Shown in pieces: positions 60,915-64,000 of a DNA stretch of 64,000 nucleotides. The translations under genes and the position numbers were made by a program. The notes under the pieces were generated by a model. That model ran no database searches. It was not told the origin of the DNA and worked only from the letters and a program-made list of their open reading frames with translations. This stretch comes from Hyphomicrobiales bacterium (GTDB lineage: Bacteria; Pseudomonadota; Alphaproteobacteria; Rhizobiales; Rhizobiaceae): NCBI GenBank assembly GCA_900471925.1, contig UCGV01000015.1:54832-118831 (forward strand). Direction: 5' to 3'. Position 1 is the first letter of the stretch. Every line of letters starts with the position of its first letter.

Positions 60915-61552
60915 TGGCGGCCAGGGTTCCAACACCTCCGAAGGCTTTTCCTTCGGCCAATTTCAAGATCATCGCCGCTGGCGAGATCCTCCATCGTACC
61001 CATTCCAGCGCCTTCCGGGCAGCGGAATTCAATCCCTGCAAGGGCCAGCCCACACGCTTCGCCTCATTTTCCGATTCTGCGAGAAACTGCGTTCCCACTC
61101 TTTACGCCGCAACGACACGGGAGGCTGCGGCGTTCGAGAGCATATTCCATGATATTGCGCCCCGCGCCCGCTTCAAGACAGTGCGGTTGGCAACCGTGAT
61201 GGCACGAAGTGTCAGCCGAATAACGCCGAGAGCGGACCTGGAGATGGTCAGCCTTTACGCACCTGACCTCAAAGCCTGGAAAGTGAGCCGCACCAATCTG
61301 ATTGAGACGCCAAAGGCCACCTATGTGAAGACGGTATTATGGGCAAAGGCGATCCACGCGGCATTTCCGAATGCGAAGGGCTTGGTCTGGACCTCGCGCC
61401 AGTGCGATCCTGATAGTGCTATGATTTTCTTCGAGGATAGAGTGCAGGAGACCGACTTTGATGTCGTCGACTCCATCGATGTCAGCAAGAGCGCAAGCAT
61501 GCTTCTGGAACTGCGGGCCTATGGACAGCGGGCAGGGATAACCATTATTTGA
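60914..61552 (+). CDS. RES-domain toxin, second pair
   Basis: A 212-residue RES-domain protein: EILHRTHSSAFRAAEFNPCKGQPTRF, then PTLYAATTREAAAFESIFHDI carry the Arg, Tyr and Glu/Ser elements of the fold. The end differs from the first RES toxin, so these are two subfamilies. Expected NAD+-degrading toxin neutralised by the upstream product. Confidence 0.82.
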   Translation: MAARVPTPPKAFPSANFKIIAAGEILHRTHSSAFRAAEFNPCKGQPTRFASFSDSARNCVPTLYAATTREAAAFESIFHDIAPRARFKTVRLATVMARSVSRITPRADLEMVSLYAPDLKAWKVSRTNLIETPKATYVKTVLWAKAIHAAFPNAKGLVWTSRQCDPDSAMIFFEDRVQETDFDVVDSIDVSKSASMLLELRAYGQRAGITII

Positions 61553-61649
61553 CGCCAACTCGACTGTCTAAGGCATAGCGCCGAAATACCATTCCAGATC
61601 GACTTGCCAGGTGCTCGTCCGGTCGAACGAGGTACCAGGCTCCCGAATT

Positions 61650-62729
61650 CTATTCCGTTGCCCTTGTCGATTTTGCCATCGGACTACCGAGAGCCGTTGC
61701 GAAGGCATTTCGGCCGGGGTCGGGCATTGCATCCAATCCGACACGAATTCCCTCCTGCCACGAATTCCCTCTCGCCCATGCCTCCTCATAGGCCTCTGCC
61801 AAAATGTCGCTTTGCCGTGTCTCTACCAGCGCCTGCGCAAGCAAAGAAGCCTGATGCAGGTCCTTGTCGCGTTTGGCACGCCCGACTGCGTCGGTAAGCC
61901 GTCTGGATGACACGATAAGCTTATGGACCGCGTAGCGTTCCGGGGCGGGAACAATCACGCTGACGCCCTCCCGGTGAAGCAACACGGTCCTGACAGGCTC
62001 ATAGATCAGGTAGTCCAGGAACCGCAGGCTCTCTGCCGACGCGCCACCAAGGGCAGGCATTGGGGAGGGTTTGCCAGAGTATTCGTCCGATCCCCGATTT
62101 CCCGTCAGGAATTCGACGCGGTAGCCCTTTGCGTTCGTGAAAGCCACCACCTTGGCCCTGTCCGCCTGATGCGGCACGGCACGAAATGCGGGATCGACCG
62201 ACTGGAGAACGTCCAGAATGGGAGGCAGGCTGTCTCCGATCTCGGCAGAGATCGCGAAATCCTGGGCATAGTCGGCGTCGCCCGTCTGCATGGCAGTTGA
62301 CGGCATCCGCACTCCGAGCAGACCGGGATAGCAACTGAAGGCGACGGAGCCGATCAGGACTGCACGCAGGCGGAACAGGCCAGCTTCGGCCAGCGCCTTA
62401 GTGACATCGCCCGCAAACGGATCGGGGCCAGCCAGTCCCGCGCTGCGCTTTAACGTACCGACCAGACGCCGGCGTTCCTTGATGTTGTCCTTGATCTCTT
62501 TGTGATCGTTGACCCGCGCTGTAATCTCCGGATCCGCCACCGGGCCGACGTAGCGCCGCTTGTCGGGTCCGTCGGGAGTGGGGAGATCGAAGTACCAATA
62601 GGCCTTTCCCTTCACCGGAACTGTGACGAAGCGACCCTCGAGCGGGAAGTCGGCTTCAAATTGCGCATCGAGCGCGCGCTGGGACAGCTCGGCAAACAGG
62701 GTACGGTATGAGATGTCGATCTGCTTCAT
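61650..62729 (-). CDS. Nucleotidyltransferase-fold protein, GSU2403-like
   Basis: A 359-residue protein with a central nucleotidyltransferase-like strand pair: LIGSVAFSCYPGLLGVRMP, then TGDADYAQDFAISAEIGDS (the DAD acidic residues). Downstream it reads YEPVRTVLLHREGVSVIVPAPERYAVHKLIVS, reminiscent of AbiEii-type folds. This family is found beside restriction and toxin genes but is uncharacterised. It starts 22 bp from a perfect inverted repeat that is probably its own operator. Confidence 0.7.
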   Translation of the reverse strand: MKQIDISYRTLFAELSQRALDAQFEADFPLEGRFVTVPVKGKAYWYFDLPTPDGPDKRRYVGPVADPEITARVNDHKEIKDNIKERRRLVGTLKRSAGLAGPDPFAGDVTKALAEAGLFRLRAVLIGSVAFSCYPGLLGVRMPSTAMQTGDADYAQDFAISAEIGDSLPPILDVLQSVDPAFRAVPHQADRAKVVAFTNAKGYRVEFLTGNRGSDEYSGKPSPMPALGGASAESLRFLDYLIYEPVRTVLLHREGVSVIVPAPERYAVHKLIVSSRRLTDAVGRAKRDKDLHQASLLAQALVETRQSDILAEAYEEAWARGNSWQEGIRVGLDAMPDPGRNAFATALGSPMAKSTRATE

Positions 62730-62750
62730 ATGCTCACCCCGTATCGGCTA

Positions 62751-62782
62751 AGTTATAATGTTTAGCGAAAAACATTATAACT
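62751..62782. promoter_or_regulatory. 13-bp inverted repeat operator upstream of the nucleotidyltransferase gene
   Basis: AGTTATAATGTTT (62751-62763) and AAACATTATAACT (62770-62782) are exact inverted repeats with a six-base spacer. Each arm contains TATAAT, so both a leftward and a rightward -10 element are embedded; a leftward TTGACA lies at 62794-62799 (spacer only 14). A repressor bound here would cover the promoter. Confidence 0.65.
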
Positions 62783-62832
62783 CTCTCCGTTATTGTCAAT
62801 TAACGATCCCGTTCACGGAACGCGCTCGCCGG

Positions 62833-62861
62833 GTTATAATGTTTTCGACCAATCATTATAA
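62833..62861. promoter_or_regulatory. Second copy of the TTATAATG operator half sites
   Basis: GTTATAATGTTT recurs at 62833-62844 and CATTATAA at 62854-62861, making a second, wider-spaced inverted repeat 80 bp from the first. Repeated operators are typical of autoregulated toxin-antitoxin loci. Confidence 0.55.
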
Positions 62862-63176
62862 TGCAACAGGCCCTTGAAACGGATGTATTTCTATCGGGAC
62901 ATATCAGCGATCAGCATGCTTGCTTGGCGGTTCGAAACCCGATCGCTGATCGCTGCCTCAATCCGGAGGCAACCTCTCGCGCCTCGTACACTCGGATCCG
63001 CCGCACGGGGTTGTGCACTCTCGAACCCACAAGGCATGGCATCTGTATGGGGAGGGGCTTGTCGCCCGTGCTGAGCATGTCGGCGAGCTTTGAGCGGTGC
63101 TGTTGAGCATTTCGACAAAGCACTGAGGGGCGCTTCGAACGGTACTTCGCGACCTGGGCACGGGCCATAACATGTT
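62862..63176. other. Gene-free stretch with an 11-bp inverted repeat
   Basis: Short frames here (for example 62861-63106 on the plus strand) lack ribosome sites and family similarity. CAGCGATCAGC (62905-62915) and GCTGATCGCTG (62945-62955) are exact inverted repeats with a 29-base spacer and could be a transcript structure or an element end. Confidence 0.35.
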
Positions 63177-63198
63177 GGGGCGCCACAATGGGCGCCCC
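63177..63198 (-). terminator. Hairpin downstream of the cold-shock gene
   Basis: GGGGCGCC-ACAATG-GGCGCCCC is a perfect eight-pair GC stem 43 bp after the stop of the leftward cold-shock gene. No long T-run follows. Confidence 0.6.
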
Positions 63199-63240
63199 GT
63201 ACTGCGCTGCCTATTTCGAAGGAAGATCGGGTCGCGTGGC

Positions 63241-63444
63241 TCAGAGAGGTCTGACGTTTTCCGCCTTCGACTTACCGGTCTTGCGATCCTGGCCGACGTC
63301 GTAGGAGACATCCTGGCCTTCCCTCAGCGCATCGCCATACTGCAGGGCGCTGACGTGGACGAAAATATCGGATCCACCGGTCTCAGGCGTGATGAAGCCA
63401 AAACCCTTGTCCGTGTTGAAGAACTTAACCTTGCCAGTCGGCAT
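63241..63444 (-). CDS. Cold-shock domain protein (CspA family)
   Basis: A 67-residue single CSD protein. RNP1-type motif GFGFITPETGGSDIFVHVS is preceded by the start MPTGKVKFFNTDK. It binds single-stranded RNA/DNA and acts as RNA chaperone. GAGGATGTC lies directly before the ATG. The open frame extends upstream to 63627 but only this part is conserved. It is 64 bp behind the MFS gene and probably has its own promoter. Confidence 0.95.
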   Translation of the reverse strand: MPTGKVKFFNTDKGFGFITPETGGSDIFVHVSALQYGDALREGQDVSYDVGQDRKTGKSKAENVRPL

Positions 63445-63508
63445 GACATCCTCATGTGTTTGCGTTGCGGGCGGCAACCTAGCGTCGGTGTTTTGCCATA
63501 TCAACTGG

Positions 63509-64000
63509 TCAGATGCCCTCGATGTTCTCGGCATTGTCATCAGTCCTTGGCGGCGCGATGGTGGCGAAAGCCGACAAGAAGATGGCCACGGCCAGGATCG
63601 CCACGCCACCATGGACGTAATAGGCAAGGCTGTATCCGCCGATATCCGTCAGCCAGCCGGCGACGATGTTGCTCAAAGACGCGCCGATGCCCTGGACCGT
63701 CATGACGGCGGCCAGGCCGACGTTGAAGCGCCCGGTGCCTGACAGGATCCTTTCCGCTGCAATCGGTGTCGCGATGCCGATCAGGCCGGCGCCGACCCCA
63801 TCCAGGACCTGTACCGGAAAGATTGCGGCAAAGCTCGTGAAGGTCCCGGCGATCAGGCCCCGAACGGGCAGGGCACAGAGCGCGACGAGGAAGACGGCGC
63901 CGAGGCCAAAGCGACGGATTATGTAGGGAGCAGCCAGAGCCACCGCAATCATCGACATTTGCGATATCCCCGTCGTGATCGCGGTCGTGCGGAAGGGCGT
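63509..64000 (-). CDS. MFS transporter, C-terminal part, cut by the window edge
   Basis: The frame is open to base 64000, so the N-terminal part lies outside. The 163 visible residues include about five to six membrane segments (MIAVALAAPYIIRRFGLGAVFLVAL, FPVQVLDGVGAGLIGIATPIAAERI, NVGLAAVMTVQGIGASLSNIVAGWLTDIGG, GGVAILAVAIFLSAF). This is the second half of a major facilitator protein. Substrate unknown. Confidence 0.85.
   Translation of the reverse strand, partial: TPFRTTAITTGISQMSMIAVALAAPYIIRRFGLGAVFLVALCALPVRGLIAGTFTSFAAIFPVQVLDGVGAGLIGIATPIAAERILSGTGRFNVGLAAVMTVQGIGASLSNIVAGWLTDIGGYSLAYYVHGGVAILAVAIFLSAFATIAPPRTDDNAENIEGI

Noticed and set aside
62921..62956. GGTTCGAAACCC-like segment resembling a tRNA T-arm
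   Set aside because: No acceptor, D or anticodon arms can be folded around it, so no tRNA or attachment site is supported.
62861..63106. 81-residue plus-strand frame that might be an antitoxin for the nucleotidyltransferase gene
   Set aside because: Cys/Arg-rich low-quality sequence without a ribosome site. The overlapping frame at 62874-63074 is equally poor.
1..64000. CRISPR arrays, rRNA and tRNA genes
   Set aside because: No regularly spaced repeat clusters and no rRNA or tRNA-like sequence were seen on reading through the window.

Overview
The window looks like accessory replicon or chromid DNA of a Rhizobiaceae alphaproteobacterium (Rhizobium/Agrobacterium type). This rests on GC-rich codon use, many ABC uptake operons each paired with its own GntR, LysR, AraC or ArsR regulator, a DUF982 protein, a complete hut pathway of the formimidoylglutamate-deiminase type, and scattered toxin-antitoxin modules and IS remnants. 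No rRNA or tRNA gene was seen.

Layout. 1-5.1 kb: the end of a ribose-type sugar ABC operon (ATPase cut by the window edge, permease), two FCD-type GntR regulators and a DapA-family aldolase/lyase with a palindromic operator in front of it. 5.1-9.6 kb: an Xre regulator and small protein divergent from a GNAT acyltransferase coupled to another small protein, a LysR regulator, a small acidic protein, and an HExxH metallopeptidase coupled to a membrane protein. 9.6-16 kb: accessory island with an AbiEi/AbiEii pair (abiEii appears to have lost a base near its start), a secreted S1/P1 nuclease, a broken trypsin-like protease, an Xre/RES toxin-antitoxin pair, an unknown gene, and an IS21 end that interrupts a second copy of a nucleotidyltransferase-HEPN gene.

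16-31 kb: histidine catabolism. hutI-hutH-hutG-hutU-hutD run leftward and hutF-hutC rightward from a shared promoter carrying a perfect palindrome. Beside them a second leftward operon (binding protein, two permeases, ATPase, HutH homologue, FAD amine oxidase), with its own divergent HutC-like regulator, encodes a HutH-like protein in which the MIO-forming Ala-Ser-Gly is replaced by Tyr-Leu-Thr. This is the most intriguing item in the window.

31-41.8 kb: an AraC regulator, an aldehyde dehydrogenase, two small proteins, then an arabino-oligosaccharide system (GH51 arabinofuranosidase, ABC importer, ArsR-type regulator). 41.8-53.1 kb: a divergent sugar-acid system with an ABC importer, a D-galactonate-dehydratase-like enzyme and an RraA-type aldolase on one side, and a GntR regulator with three consecutive enolase-superfamily enzymes on the other.

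53.1-63.2 kb: a second accessory island with a stress-type flavin-binding protein, an IS630 remnant, the intact nucleotidyltransferase-HEPN gene, an orphan penicillin-binding protein 2/FtsI, a DUF4062 protein, an unknown protein, a second Xre/RES pair, and a nucleotidyltransferase-fold gene with two inverted-repeat operators. The window closes with a cold-shock protein and an MFS transporter cut by the edge.
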